In this document: positions 10,178 to 18,757 of the stretch, piece by piece
How the letters are laid out: each line of letters begins with the position of its first letter
How positions within the stretch are numbered: position 1 is the stretch's first letter
Assembly (NCBI RefSeq): GCF_028553745.1
Contig: NZ_CP067129.1
Coordinates: 1,098,501 to 1,162,500, forward strand
Length of the DNA: 64,000 nt
Reading direction: 5' to 3'
DNA from: Paracoccus seriniphilus
Lineage (GTDB): Bacteria > Pseudomonadota > Alphaproteobacteria > Rhodobacterales > Rhodobacteraceae
Program-made: the position numbers and the translations under genes
Notes under the pieces: generated by a model
What the model was told of the DNA's origin: nothing
The model's database searches: none
Seen by the model: only the letters and a program-made list of their open reading frames with translations

Positions 10178-10245
10178 GCCAGCAGGTCCTTGCAGAACCG
10201 GAAACCTTCCCGAAAGGGCAGGGGATGCACCACCTGTGGGCGCGT

Positions 10246-10281
10246 CCTGCTCCCGATTGCATGGCTGCGACCGGGAGCAGG
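10246..10281 (-). terminator. hairpin after purF (no U-tract)
   Basis: CCTGCTCCCG (10246-10255) and CGGGAGCAGG (10272-10281) form a perfect 10-bp stem with a 16-base loop, 14 bases beyond the purF stop. No T-run follows on the minus strand. It may attenuate or stabilise rather than terminate, since glsA follows on the same strand. Confidence 0.4.
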
Positions 10282-10294
10282 GAGATCTGTCGGG

Positions 10295-11788
10295 TTACTC
10301 GGCTGCCTCGTTCGTGGCCGTTTCCGATCCGGGCAGCATCTGGAAACCACGTTCCAACTGATCAAAGGGTGCAACCGGATAGTCGCCCGAGAAACAGGCA
10401 TCGCAATACCGCGGGCATTTCGCGTTGCGGCCCTTTTTCTCTCCCACGGCCCGATACAGACCGTCCAACGAGACGAAGGACAGCGAGTCGACGCCGATCC
10501 ATTTGCGCATTTCCTCGGTGGACATATTGGCCGCCAGCAGCTTTTCGCGGTCGGGCGTGTCCACACCATAGAAGCACGGCCATGCGGTCGGCGGCGAGGC
10601 GATCCGGAAATGCACTTCCGCCGCGCCGGCATCGATGATCATGTCCTTGATCTTGCGGCTGGTGGTGCCGCGCACCACGCTGTCATCGACCAGAATGACC
10701 CGTTTGCCACGGATCAGGGCGCGGTTGACGTTCAGCTTCAGGCGCACACCCATGTTGCGGATCTGGTCGGTCGGCTCGATGAAGGTCCGACCCATATACT
10801 GGTTGCGGATGATGCCCATGCCATAGGGAATGCCCGATTCCTGGGCGAAGCCGATGGCTGCGGGGGTGCCGCTGTCCGGAACGGGACAGACGAGATCGGC
10901 CTCGATGGGCGCCTCGCGTGCCAGTTCGACGCCGATCTGGCGACGGGTCTCATAGACCGAACGACCGCCGATGATCGAATCGGGGCGCGAGAAATAGACA
11001 TGTTCAAAGATGCAGAACCGGCCTGTCGAGGGACCGAAGGGGCGCGAGGTCTCGATCTTGCCTTTCGAGATGACCACCATTTCGCCCGGCTCGACCTCGC
11101 GGATGAACTCGGCACCGATGATGTCCAGCGCGCAGGTTTCCGAGGCCAGGACAAATCCGTCATCGCCGACCCGGCCCAGGACCAGGGGCCGCACACCCAG
11201 CGGGTCGCGCACGCCGATCAGCTTGGTGCGGGTCATGGCTATGACCGAGAAGGCACCTTCGACGCGCCGCAGCGCATCCTTCATGCGTTCGGGAATGTTG
11301 CGCTGTATCGAACGTGCCATCAGGTGAATGATGCATTCGCTGTCCGATGAGGACTGGAAGATCGAGCCGCGTTCGATCAGCTCGCGCCGCAGGGCAGCGG
11401 CATTGGTGATGTTGCCGTTATGGGCGATGGCGCAGCCACCCATGTGGAATTCACCGAAGAAGGGCTGAACATCGCGAATCGCGGTCGCGGCCTTGGTGCC
11501 GGCCGTGGAATAGCGCACATGACCGATGGCCAGATGGCCCGGCAGGGTGGCCATGACATCCGCCTTGGTGAAATTGTCACGGACATAGCCGAATCTATGG
11601 GCGCTGTTGAACCCTTGCTCGGGGTCATGGGCGACGATGCCGCCTGCTTCCTGACCACGGTGCTGCAGGGCATGAAGCCCAAGGGCGACGAAACTGGAGG
11701 CGTCGGCCATGCCGATCGCTCCGAATACGCCACATTCTTCGTGAAGGCGGTCCGAATCGAACGGATGGGCCAGAAATGGTTGCATCAC
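10295..11788 (-). CDS. purF: amidophosphoribosyltransferase
   Basis: Commits PRPP to purine synthesis by transferring ammonia from glutamine. The 497-residue protein begins with an 18-residue propeptide before the nucleophile Cys19 (HEECGVFGAI), so it needs self-cleavage. The PRPP loop VILVDDSVVRGTT is present. Cysteines in RFCIFEHVYF, PCFYGVDT and CDACFSGDYP match those that hold the [4Fe-4S] cluster in the Bacillus-type enzyme, so this is the Fe-S, oxygen-sensitive class. It is downstream of cvpA in the cvpA-purF pairing also known in E. coli. Confidence 0.97.
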   Translation of the reverse strand: MMQPFLAHPFDSDRLHEECGVFGAIGMADASSFVALGLHALQHRGQEAGGIVAHDPEQGFNSAHRFGYVRDNFTKADVMATLPGHLAIGHVRYSTAGTKAATAIRDVQPFFGEFHMGGCAIAHNGNITNAAALRRELIERGSIFQSSSDSECIIHLMARSIQRNIPERMKDALRRVEGAFSVIAMTRTKLIGVRDPLGVRPLVLGRVGDDGFVLASETCALDIIGAEFIREVEPGEMVVISKGKIETSRPFGPSTGRFCIFEHVYFSRPDSIIGGRSVYETRRQIGVELAREAPIEADLVCPVPDSGTPAAIGFAQESGIPYGMGIIRNQYMGRTFIEPTDQIRNMGVRLKLNVNRALIRGKRVILVDDSVVRGTTSRKIKDMIIDAGAAEVHFRIASPPTAWPCFYGVDTPDREKLLAANMSTEEMRKWIGVDSLSFVSLDGLYRAVGEKKGRNAKCPRYCDACFSGDYPVAPFDQLERGFQMLPGSETATNEAAE

Positions 11789-11848
11789 GGCATCCTGAAT
11801 GGCTTTGGGCTGTCAGGGGCTATGTAGAGGCAGGAGCGGATAAAGTCA

Positions 11849-11879
11849 CGCCCTCGCGACAAGGCAAGGGCGGTTTTTT
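11849..11879 (+). terminator. short GC hairpin with T-run between cvpA and purF
   Basis: CGCCCT (11849-11854) pairs with AGGGCG (11867-11872) and TTTTTT follows at 11874-11879 on the plus strand. No plus-strand gene ends here, so it may stop antisense transcription entering cvpA, or be a leader hairpin in the cvpA-purF mRNA. Weak call. Confidence 0.35.
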
Positions 11880-11920
11880 GTCACTTGATCGTCACGATGG
11901 CGGGATTTCTCGCGATTTCA

Positions 11921-12520
11921 TCAGTTCGAGGCAGGCGGAACCTGATCCGGCGTGACCGTTTCCGTCTGGGTGCAACCGCGCACCATCTGCTCGTAACGGT
12001 TGACGATCCAGCTGGGGGCGTCATCGGGGATCTGCTCGTCCATCTGGCCGCGCATCCGTTCAAAGACCTGTGCCGAACGCGAGTTTTCGACCATCGCGAT
12101 CTGCTGGCTGGTCATGACGCGATCATAGACGATGAAGGCGATGGCCACCAACAGGATGCCGCGGGCCACCCCGAACAGGAAGCCCATGCCCTGATCGATC
12201 CCGCCCAGTGCGGAACGCTGGACGACCGAGGAAAACAGCGGCGTGATGATCGAGAACACCACCAGCGCCAGCGCAAAGACCACCGCGAAGCCCGCGATCG
12301 TCGCCAGTTCGCAGCTGTCGCCCAGGAAACGGTCCAGAACCGGAAGCTGGGCAATCATCGGGCGGACCGTTCCGGCAAAGAGGAATGCCAGAATGGCGGC
12401 CGCGATCCAGCCCAGGATGGCCAGTGATTCGCGCACGAAGCCCCGCGACCATGCCAGTATCGCCGAAAGGATGATGACCCCTGCCACCACCGCATCAATA
12501 ATCGTGAAACCGTCCATCAA
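11921..12520 (-). CDS. cvpA: CvpA family membrane protein
   Basis: Inner-membrane protein of the CvpA family (named for colicin V production; linked to envelope homeostasis). The 199 residues begin MMDGFTIIDAVVAGVIILSA and have four hydrophobic segments at roughly residues 8-28, 32-52, 72-94 and 112-132, followed by a hydrophilic tail. It is followed by purF on the same strand, a conserved neighbourhood. Precise function is not shown by sequence. Confidence 0.9.
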   Translation of the reverse strand: MMDGFTIIDAVVAGVIILSAILAWSRGFVRESLAILGWIAAAILAFLFAGTVRPMIAQLPVLDRFLGDSCELATIAGFAVVFALALVVFSIITPLFSSVVQRSALGGIDQGMGFLFGVARGILLVAIAFIVYDRVMTSQQIAMVENSRSAQVFERMRGQMDEQIPDDAPSWIVNRYEQMVRGCTQTETVTPDQVPPASN

Positions 12521-12559
12521 TCTGTCCCTGCGCCGGATAATGTTTCGTTTCCAGACGGA

Positions 12560-13924
12560 TCAGCCAGCACCAAAAATCTCGCCGACAAAACCCGTCAGAT
12601 CTGCAATCTGCCGACGTGCCATACCGCCTGCGCCCTCGATCTTTTGACCGTCGGGCAAAATCGCTTGTGAAAAACCAAGTTTTTGCGCTTCTTTCAACCT
12701 GTTTTCCGCCTGTGCGACGGGACGTAGTGCGCCGGAGAGGCTTATTTCCCCGAATAGCACCGCTTCCGCGGGTAAAGCGCTGTCTTCTCTCGCGCTCAGC
12801 AGGGCTGCCGCAATGGCCAGATCGGCGGCGGGTTCCTGCACCCGCATGCCGCCTGCCACGTTCAGGAAGACATCCAGTCCGGCAAAGGGGATGCCGCAGC
12901 GTGCCTCTAGCACCGCAAGAATGGTCGAGACGCGGCCTGAATCCAGCCCGACGACGGTTCGGCGCGGAGAGGCCAGCGTCGAGGGCGCAACCAGTGCCTG
13001 CACCTCGGTCAGGACCGGACGGGTGCCTTCGATCCCGGCAAAGACAGCGCTTCCGGCCGTGGGCTGGCCGCGCTCACTGAGAAACAGCGCAGAGGGGTTG
13101 GCGACCTCGGCCAGCCCGCCACCGGTCATTTCGAACACCCCGATTTCATCGGCGGGGCCGAAGCGATTCTTGACGCTGCGCAGGATACGGAACTGGTGGC
13201 CGCGTTCGCCTTCGAAATAAAGCACCGTGTCGACCATATGTTCGACCACACGCGGACCGGCGATCTGGCCGTCCTTGGTCACATGGCCGACCAGGATGAC
13301 AGCCACGCCGCGACGTTTGGCGAAGGTTACCAATTCATGCGCAGCGGCCCTGACCTGGGTCACCGACCCCGGTGCGGCCTCTACGGTGTCGGACCACAGC
13401 GTCTGGATCGAATCGATCACGGCCAGATCGGGGCGTTCGCGATCAAGCGTGGTCAGAATGTCGCGCAGATTGGTTTCCGCCCCCAGTCGCACCGGGGCAT
13501 CGGTCAGCCCCAGTCGCTGTGCGCGCAGTCTGACCTGGGCACTGGCCTCTTCGCCGCTGATGTAGATGGCGCTTTGTCCGCGCCGGGCAAAGGCTGCCGC
13601 ACCCTGCAGCAACAGGGTGGATTTGCCGATGCCGGGGTCGCCCCCGACCAGCACCGCCGATCCGGGCACCAGGCCTCCGCCGAGAACGCGGTCAAGTTCG
13701 GCCATGCCGGACTGCGCGCGCGGGGGCGGGGGCTCTTTGGTGGACAGGCTGGACAGGGCCACGGCCTTGCCTTTCAGCGCGCCCAGCCCTCGGCCCGGTC
13801 CCTGCGACAGGGGGGCCTCTTCGATGATGGTGTTCCAGCCGCCACAGGAATCACAGCGCCCGGCCCATTTCTTGTGGGCGGTGCCGCATTCGGTGCAGGT
13901 GAAAGCAGTCGTAGGTCTGGCCAT
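12560..13924 (-). CDS. radA: DNA repair protein RadA
   Basis: RecA-related ATPase that drives branch migration in recombination intermediates. The 454-residue protein starts with a four-cysteine zinc motif (CTECGTAHKKWAGRCDSCGGW without the final residue forms two CxxC pairs), then a Walker A GGDPGIGKST, the RadA-specific KNRFG motif, and a C-terminal Lon-protease-like domain. The start at 13924 (MARPTTAFTC) fits the family and is preferred over an ATG 36 bases upstream. It is 39 bases upstream of cvpA on the same strand. Confidence 0.96.
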   Translation of the reverse strand: MARPTTAFTCTECGTAHKKWAGRCDSCGGWNTIIEEAPLSQGPGRGLGALKGKAVALSSLSTKEPPPPRAQSGMAELDRVLGGGLVPGSAVLVGGDPGIGKSTLLLQGAAAFARRGQSAIYISGEEASAQVRLRAQRLGLTDAPVRLGAETNLRDILTTLDRERPDLAVIDSIQTLWSDTVEAAPGSVTQVRAAAHELVTFAKRRGVAVILVGHVTKDGQIAGPRVVEHMVDTVLYFEGERGHQFRILRSVKNRFGPADEIGVFEMTGGGLAEVANPSALFLSERGQPTAGSAVFAGIEGTRPVLTEVQALVAPSTLASPRRTVVGLDSGRVSTILAVLEARCGIPFAGLDVFLNVAGGMRVQEPAADLAIAAALLSAREDSALPAEAVLFGEISLSGALRPVAQAENRLKEAQKLGFSQAILPDGQKIEGAGGMARRQIADLTGFVGEIFGAG

Positions 13925-14059
13925 GCCCGATCTTGTGGCATTCTGCCGCCGGTATCGCAATATGGGTATTTTTACTGAGGAGAAGCGCTCACGCTATTGT
14001 CGGCTTGAACTTCGCGCGGCGCGCGGTCAGGTTCACAGCGGTTTTCGCAAGGTGTTTCC

Positions 14060-15361
14060 ATGTCCAGCCCCGCGCCCTTTTCCAGATATGAGTTCCTGAT
14101 TGCCTGGCGTTATCTGCGTGCGCGACGCAGCGAGGGCGGGGTCAGCGTGATGACCTGGATCAGCCTGATCGGGATCGCCCTGGGGGTGATGGCGCTGATT
14201 GCGACTCTGGCGGTACGCGCCGGGTTCCGGGCGGAATTCGTGGATACGGTTCTGGGGGCGAATGCGCATAGCACCGTCTATATGGTGCCCCAGCGGGTCG
14301 AGAATGATCTGACCGATGAGGTCTATGTCGTTCCGGGGCGCTTCCAGGAATATGACCGGATCGCGGCTGATATCGCCGGATTGCCGGGCGTGACGCGGGC
14401 CGCGCCGGTTGTGCGCGGGCAGGTCATGGCGACGGCCAATGGCAAGTCGAATGTCGCCGAGGTCTACGGGATCTCGAAGGATGACCTGATGGCGATGCCG
14501 AGGATCGTCGATCCGAACAGCTCGCGCGGGGATGTCGCGCAATTCGAGAAGGGTGTCGCGATCGGCAGGGGGATCGCACGGGAACTGTCGCTGGATGTCG
14601 GAGACAGGATACGTCTGATTGCCCCCGAGGGCGCACGTACGGCCTTTGGCACGACTCCGCGGGTGAATGCCTATGAGGTCAGCTATATTTTCAGCGCCGG
14701 GCGCTATGATATCGACCGCACCCGCATCTATATGCCGCTGGCGCTGGCGCAGGATTATTTCAACCGGGAGGGATCGGCTGACGAGATCGAGGTTTTCGTC
14801 GATGATCCCGAAGCCGTGGACGACTGGACATTGCCCTTGTTGCGCACGGCAGGAGAGGGGGCGCAGGTCTGGACCTGGCGGGATGCCTCGGGCAGCTTCC
14901 TGGCCGCGCTGGACATGGAGGACGACGTGATGTTCGTGATCCTGTCGGTGCTGGTGCTGATTGCCTCGATGAACATCACCTCGGGGCTGGTCATGCTGGT
15001 CAAGAACAAGGGGCGCGACATCGGCATTCTGCGCACGATGGGGCTGACCGAGGGCGCGGTGTTGCGGGTGTTCTTCCTCTGCGGTGCCTTCACGGGGATT
15101 ATCGGCACGGTCATCGGGGTGCTTCTGGGCATCTTGCTGGCGTTGAATGTCGAGAACATCATGGCGGGACTGAATGCGCTGACCAATGGCGGTGCATGGC
15201 AGCCTGAAGTCCGCGGCATCTATCAGTTGCCGGCGGAACTGCGGGCCTGGGATATTTTCCGCGCCGTTGCCCTGTCGCTGACGCTGTCCTTCATTGTCAC
15301 GATCTTTCCGGCCCGTCGCGCGGCGCGCATGAATCCAGTAGAGGCCCTGCGCTATGAATGA
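14060..15361 (+). CDS. lolC: lipoprotein-releasing ABC transporter permease (LolC/LolE family)
   Basis: Membrane subunit of the Lol complex, which extracts outer-membrane lipoproteins from the inner membrane. The 433 residues show a cytoplasmic N-terminus ([14 protein letters not shown]), a first TM segment around residues 33-55, a large periplasmic MacB-PCD domain to about residue 285, and three C-terminal FtsX-type helices ending in [18 protein letters not shown], an FtsX-family signature. Only one permease gene is present here, as in alphaproteobacteria where a single LolF-like homodimer may replace LolC/E. It overlaps lolD by 8 bases. Confidence 0.93.
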   Translation: MSSPAPFSRYEFLIAWRYLRARRSEGGVSVMTWISLIGIALGVMALIATLAVRAGFRAEFVDTVLGANAHSTVYMVPQRVENDLTDEVYVVPGRFQEYDRIAADIAGLPGVTRAAPVVRGQVMATANGKSNVAEVYGISKDDLMAMPRIVDPNSSRGDVAQFEKGVAIGRGIARELSLDVGDRIRLIAPEGARTAFGTTPRVNAYEVSYIFSAGRYDIDRTRIYMPLALAQDYFNREGSADEIEVFVDDPEAVDDWTLPLLRTAGEGAQVWTWRDASGSFLAALDMEDDVMFVILSVLVLIASMNITSGLVMLVKNKGRDIGILRTMGLTEGAVLRVFFLCGAFTGIIGTVIGVLLGILLALNVENIMAGLNALTNGGAWQPEVRGIYQLPAELRAWDIFRAVALSLTLSFIVTIFPARRAARMNPVEALRYE

Positions 15362-16025
15362 TGTTCTGCAATTGCTCGGTGTGTCCAAGACCTATGCCAA
15401 GAACGGGCCCGCGCCGGTCAGGGTGCTGGAGGATCTGAACCTTTCGGTCGCGCGCGGTGAGGTGGTGGCGCTTGTGGCACCTTCGGGGGCGGGAAAATCG
15501 ACCCTGCTGCATATCGCCGGATTGCTGGATACGCCGGATGCGGGCCAGGTGTTGCTGCATGGGCGCGACATGAGTGGTCTGGGTGACCGTGCCAGAACCG
15601 AGGCGCGGCGTCAGGAACTGGGGTTCGTCTATCAGTTTCACCATCTCTTGCCGGAATTCAGCGCCGCCGAGAATATCGTTCTGCCGCAACTGGCCAATGG
15701 GGTCAGCGACGGCGATGCCCGTGCACGGGCGACCGAGCTGCTTGATCGTGTCGGGCTGGCACATCGCGGGGCGCATCGTCCGGCCGAGATGTCGGGTGGC
15801 GAACAGCAGCGCGTGGCCTTTTGCCGGGCTTTGGCCAATCAGCCGGCCTTGCTGCTGGCGGATGAGCCCACCGGGAATCTTGATCCCGAAACCGCCGATC
15901 GCGTCTTTGCAGTGCTGATGGATCTGGTCCGTGAAACCGGATTGTCTGCCCTGATCGCGACCCATAATCACGAACTGGCGGGGCGCATGGATCGGGTCAT
16001 CCATTTGCACGAAACGGTTGCCTGA
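15354..16025 (+). CDS. lolD: lipoprotein-releasing system ATP-binding protein
   Basis: ABC ATPase powering lipoprotein release by the adjacent permease. The 223 residues include Walker [14 protein letters not shown]-loop [12 protein letters not shown], signature [11 protein letters not shown], Walker [13 protein letters not shown] and the switch His in IATHNHELA. The FHHLLPEF sequence is characteristic of LolD. Start overlaps the permease stop. Confidence 0.96.
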   Translation: MNDVLQLLGVSKTYAKNGPAPVRVLEDLNLSVARGEVVALVAPSGAGKSTLLHIAGLLDTPDAGQVLLHGRDMSGLGDRARTEARRQELGFVYQFHHLLPEFSAAENIVLPQLANGVSDGDARARATELLDRVGLAHRGAHRPAEMSGGEQQRVAFCRALANQPALLLADEPTGNLDPETADRVFAVLMDLVRETGLSALIATHNHELAGRMDRVIHLHETVA

Positions 16026-16077
16026 CAAGGCGGCGCAAGGCACAGTTCAGGAAATCAGGCACAAACCGGGGGCAGAA

Positions 16078-16491
16078 ATGAAGGCGATATTGGTAAGCAT
16101 GGGCAGTTTTGTGGCGGCTGCGGGGCTGATCGTCGCCTGCTCGCCCGAAACCATGTCGGCAACAACGGCGCGCGGCGATTACATGGAGTTCTGCGTGGAT
16201 TGCCATGGTCCCGAGGGCAAGGGGGATGGCGTTCTGGCCCAGGTGCTGACGCCGAGGCCCGCGGATCTGACGCAGATCTCTGACCGCAATGACGGAAAAT
16301 TCTCGCAAAGCTATGTCATGAGCCATATCGACGGCTATGACACGCCCCAATCCGGCACCGCCATGCCGCCGTTCGGTGATCTTCTGGAAGGCAAGACTGT
16401 GCTGTATGATTCCGGCGATGGCATTGCAACGCCCACGCCGGAACGTCTGGTCGCGCTGATGGAATATATCGCAAGCCTGCAGGACGGCTAG
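16078..16491 (+). CDS. cytochrome c lipoprotein, class I type
   Basis: A 137-residue haem protein. Residues 1-21 form a signal with a lipobox ending GLIVAC (C21), so it is predicted to be a membrane-anchored lipoprotein. A single haem c site CVDCH lies at residues 39-43, and the axial methionine is probably in SGTAMPPFGDLL. The ATG at 16078 was chosen because it gives this signal peptide. It stands alone 52 bases after lolD and is convergent with parE. It might carry electrons to a terminal oxidase, but no partner is shown. Confidence 0.85.
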   Translation: MKAILVSMGSFVAAAGLIVACSPETMSATTARGDYMEFCVDCHGPEGKGDGVLAQVLTPRPADLTQISDRNDGKFSQSYVMSHIDGYDTPQSGTAMPPFGDLLEGKTVLYDSGDGIATPTPERLVALMEYIASLQDG

Positions 16492-16542
16492 AGGCAGCAA
16501 AGCTGCCCCAGGGCAACGCGGGCAGGGGCGAAAAGCCCTTGC

Positions 16543-18504
16543 CTAGACGTCCAGTTCTTCGACGAATTGCGCGTTTTCCTGAATGTACTGGAAGCGCAAT
16601 TCGGGTTTCTTGCCCATCAGCCGTTCGACCAGATCGCCGGTTTCACCGCCCTCGTCATCGCTGATATTGACCCGGATCAATTTGCGCGTGGCGGGATTCA
16701 TCGTGGTGTCCTTGAGATCCTTGGCGTCCATTTCGCCCAGACCCTTGAACCGCTGCAGGTCGATTTTCCCTTTTCCGCCCAAGCCCTTGGTCAGCAGGCG
16801 TTCCTTTTCCGCGTCATCGGCAACATAGACCCGGTTGGCCCCCTGCGTCAGGCGGTAGAGTGGCGGGCAGGCCAGATAGAGATGGCCCTTGTCGATCAGC
16901 GGGCGCATCTGCGTGAAGAAGAAGGTCATCAGCAGCGAGGCGATATGGGCGCCATCGACATCGGCATCGGTCATGATGATGATCTTGTCATAGCGCAGAT
17001 CGTCGATGTTGAAGCGTGTGCCCATCCCGACGCCAAGCGCCTGACAGAGATCGTTGATTTCCTGGTTGGCGCTCATTTTCGACGAGGCCGCGCCCAGCAC
17101 GTTCAGGATCTTGCCGCGCAGGGGCAGCAATGCCTGCGTCTTGCGGTCACGTGCCATCTTGGCGCTGCCACCTGCCGAATCGCCCTCGACGATGAACAGT
17201 TCGGTGCCGTCGCGGACCGAGATCGAACAATCGACCAGCTTGCCGGGCAGCCGCAGCCGCTTGGTCGCGGATTTGCGCGCGGTTTCCTTTTCCTGTCGGC
17301 GGCGCAGCCGTTCCTCGGCTCGCAGCACAAGGAAGTCCAGGATCGCACCCGCGGATTTGGTGTCGGCGGCCAGCCAGTTGTCGAAATGGTCGCGCACTGC
17401 ATTTTCGACCAGTCGCTGTGCCTCGGTCGTGGCAAGACGGTCCTTGGTCTGGCCAACGAATTCCGGCTCGCGGATGAAGCAGGAGACCAGCGCGCAGCCA
17501 CCGGCCTGCAGATCCTCACGCGTGATCTGTGCAGCCTTCTTGTTGTTGACCCTTTCGCCATAGGCGCGAATCCCCTTGAGGATTGCGGCCCAGAAACCGG
17601 CCTCATGGGTGCCGCCCTCGGGGGTGGGAACGGTGTTGCAATAGGACTGGATGAAACCGTCCCGCGCCGGCGTCCAGTTGATCGCCCAATCGACCTTGCC
17701 AGGTGCATTGAAGCGTTTGAAGTCGACGCTGCCGGCAAAGGGGCGCTCGGCATAGGTCGTGGCCCCTGACAGCGTTTCGGCCAGATAGTCGGCCAGACCG
17801 CCGGGAAAATGGAAGGTCGCTTCCGTCGGCGTCTCGCCGTCATCGATTTCGGTTTTCCAGCGGATCTCGACGCCGGAAAACAGATAGGCCTTGGATTTGA
17901 CCATCTTGATCAGCCGCGCCGGTTTGAAACGGTGATGGCCGAAAATCTGTTCATCGGGATGGAAGGTCACCGTGGTGCCACGGCGATTGGGGGCGGCGCC
18001 GATCTTGGCGACCGGGCCTAGCGGGATGCCGCGGGAAAAACTCTGTTCGAACAATTCCTTGTTGCGCGCCACCTGCACGACCATCGTGTCGGACAGCGCA
18101 TTGACGACCGAGGCCCCCACGCCATGCAGACCGCCCGAGGTCGCATAGGCATCGCCCGAGAACTTGCCCCCCGCATGCAGGGTGCAGAGGATCACCTCCA
18201 GCGCGGATTTGCCCGGAAACTTGGGGTGGGGGTCGATCGGGATGCCGCGCCCGTTGTCGCGCACGACAATGCTTTGATCGGCCCGCAGTTCGACCTCGAT
18301 ACGGCTGGCATGGCCGGCCACGGCCTCATCCATCGAGTTGTCCAGGATCTCGGCGACAAGATGGTGCAGGGCGCGCTCATCGGTGCCCCCGATATACATG
18401 CCGGGTCTTTTGCGTACAGGCTCCAGCCCCTCGAGAACCTCGATGGATGACGCCGAATAATTGTCGGCATTTGCGTCGGCGGCGGAAAGAAGGTCGTCGG
18501 CCAT
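16543..18504 (-). CDS. parE: DNA topoisomerase IV subunit B
   Basis: ATPase subunit of topoisomerase IV, which decatenates daughter chromosomes. The 653 residues are shorter than GyrB (about 800) and fit ParE. A GHKL ATPase domain starts at GLEPVRKRPGMYIG, with EILDNSMDEA and GLHGVGASVVNALS; the TOPRIM domain begins EGDSAGGSAKMARDRKTQ and includes IIMTDADVDGAHI. The parC partner is not in the window. Its leader contains a long inverted repeat about 50 bases upstream of the start. Confidence 0.95.
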   Translation of the reverse strand: MADDLLSAADANADNYSASSIEVLEGLEPVRKRPGMYIGGTDERALHHLVAEILDNSMDEAVAGHASRIEVELRADQSIVVRDNGRGIPIDPHPKFPGKSALEVILCTLHAGGKFSGDAYATSGGLHGVGASVVNALSDTMVVQVARNKELFEQSFSRGIPLGPVAKIGAAPNRRGTTVTFHPDEQIFGHHRFKPARLIKMVKSKAYLFSGVEIRWKTEIDDGETPTEATFHFPGGLADYLAETLSGATTYAERPFAGSVDFKRFNAPGKVDWAINWTPARDGFIQSYCNTVPTPEGGTHEAGFWAAILKGIRAYGERVNNKKAAQITREDLQAGGCALVSCFIREPEFVGQTKDRLATTEAQRLVENAVRDHFDNWLAADTKSAGAILDFLVLRAEERLRRRQEKETARKSATKRLRLPGKLVDCSISVRDGTELFIVEGDSAGGSAKMARDRKTQALLPLRGKILNVLGAASSKMSANQEINDLCQALGVGMGTRFNIDDLRYDKIIIMTDADVDGAHIASLLMTFFFTQMRPLIDKGHLYLACPPLYRLTQGANRVYVADDAEKERLLTKGLGGKGKIDLQRFKGLGEMDAKDLKDTTMNPATRKLIRVNISDDEGGETGDLVERLMGKKPELRFQYIQENAQFVEELDV

Positions 18505-18552
18505 CGGGACTGCTCGTTTCTTGTGTGGTTGCGGGGACTATCTCATGTCGCG

Positions 18553-18621
18553 GGCGGCAACGGCAAGAGGTTGTGGCTTATCGCGGGTTCTGCCGCAACC
18601 CCTTGCCGTTCTCGGGCCGCC
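18553..18621. repeat. long imperfect inverted repeat in parE leader
   Basis: Arms 18559-18577 and 18592-18610 (19 bases each) pair with one mismatch and one G-T wobble around a 14-base loop, and an outer 5-bp GGCGG/CCGCC pairing (18553-18557 with 18617-18621) extends it across an internal loop. It sits 49 bases upstream of the parE start and about 65 bases upstream of the FNR box. Function unknown: leader structure, protein site, or an intergenic repeat. Confidence 0.6.
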
Positions 18622-18685
18622 TTGCCCCTGCGGCATCGCGTCATCATGAAAATTTCCGCGATTGGATTACGAAGACAGGCGCGAT

Positions 18686-18699
18686 TTGATGCAGGTCAA
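18686..18699 (+). promoter_or_regulatory. FNR-type box upstream of ccoG
   Basis: TTGAT-N4-GTCAA matches the FNR/FnrP/FixK consensus TTGAY-N4-RTCAA at every fixed position. A -10-like TATGAA lies at 18723-18728, which would place the transcription start near 18734 and the box centre at about -41.5, the spacing of FNR class II activation. The gene start is 59 bases downstream of the box. This indicates low-oxygen induction of ccoGHIS. Confidence 0.82.
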
Positions 18700-18757
18700 G
18701 GCATATTGCCGATGGACCGGCCTATGAAGTGATGCGCGAAACAGGAGCGACGCTGCC

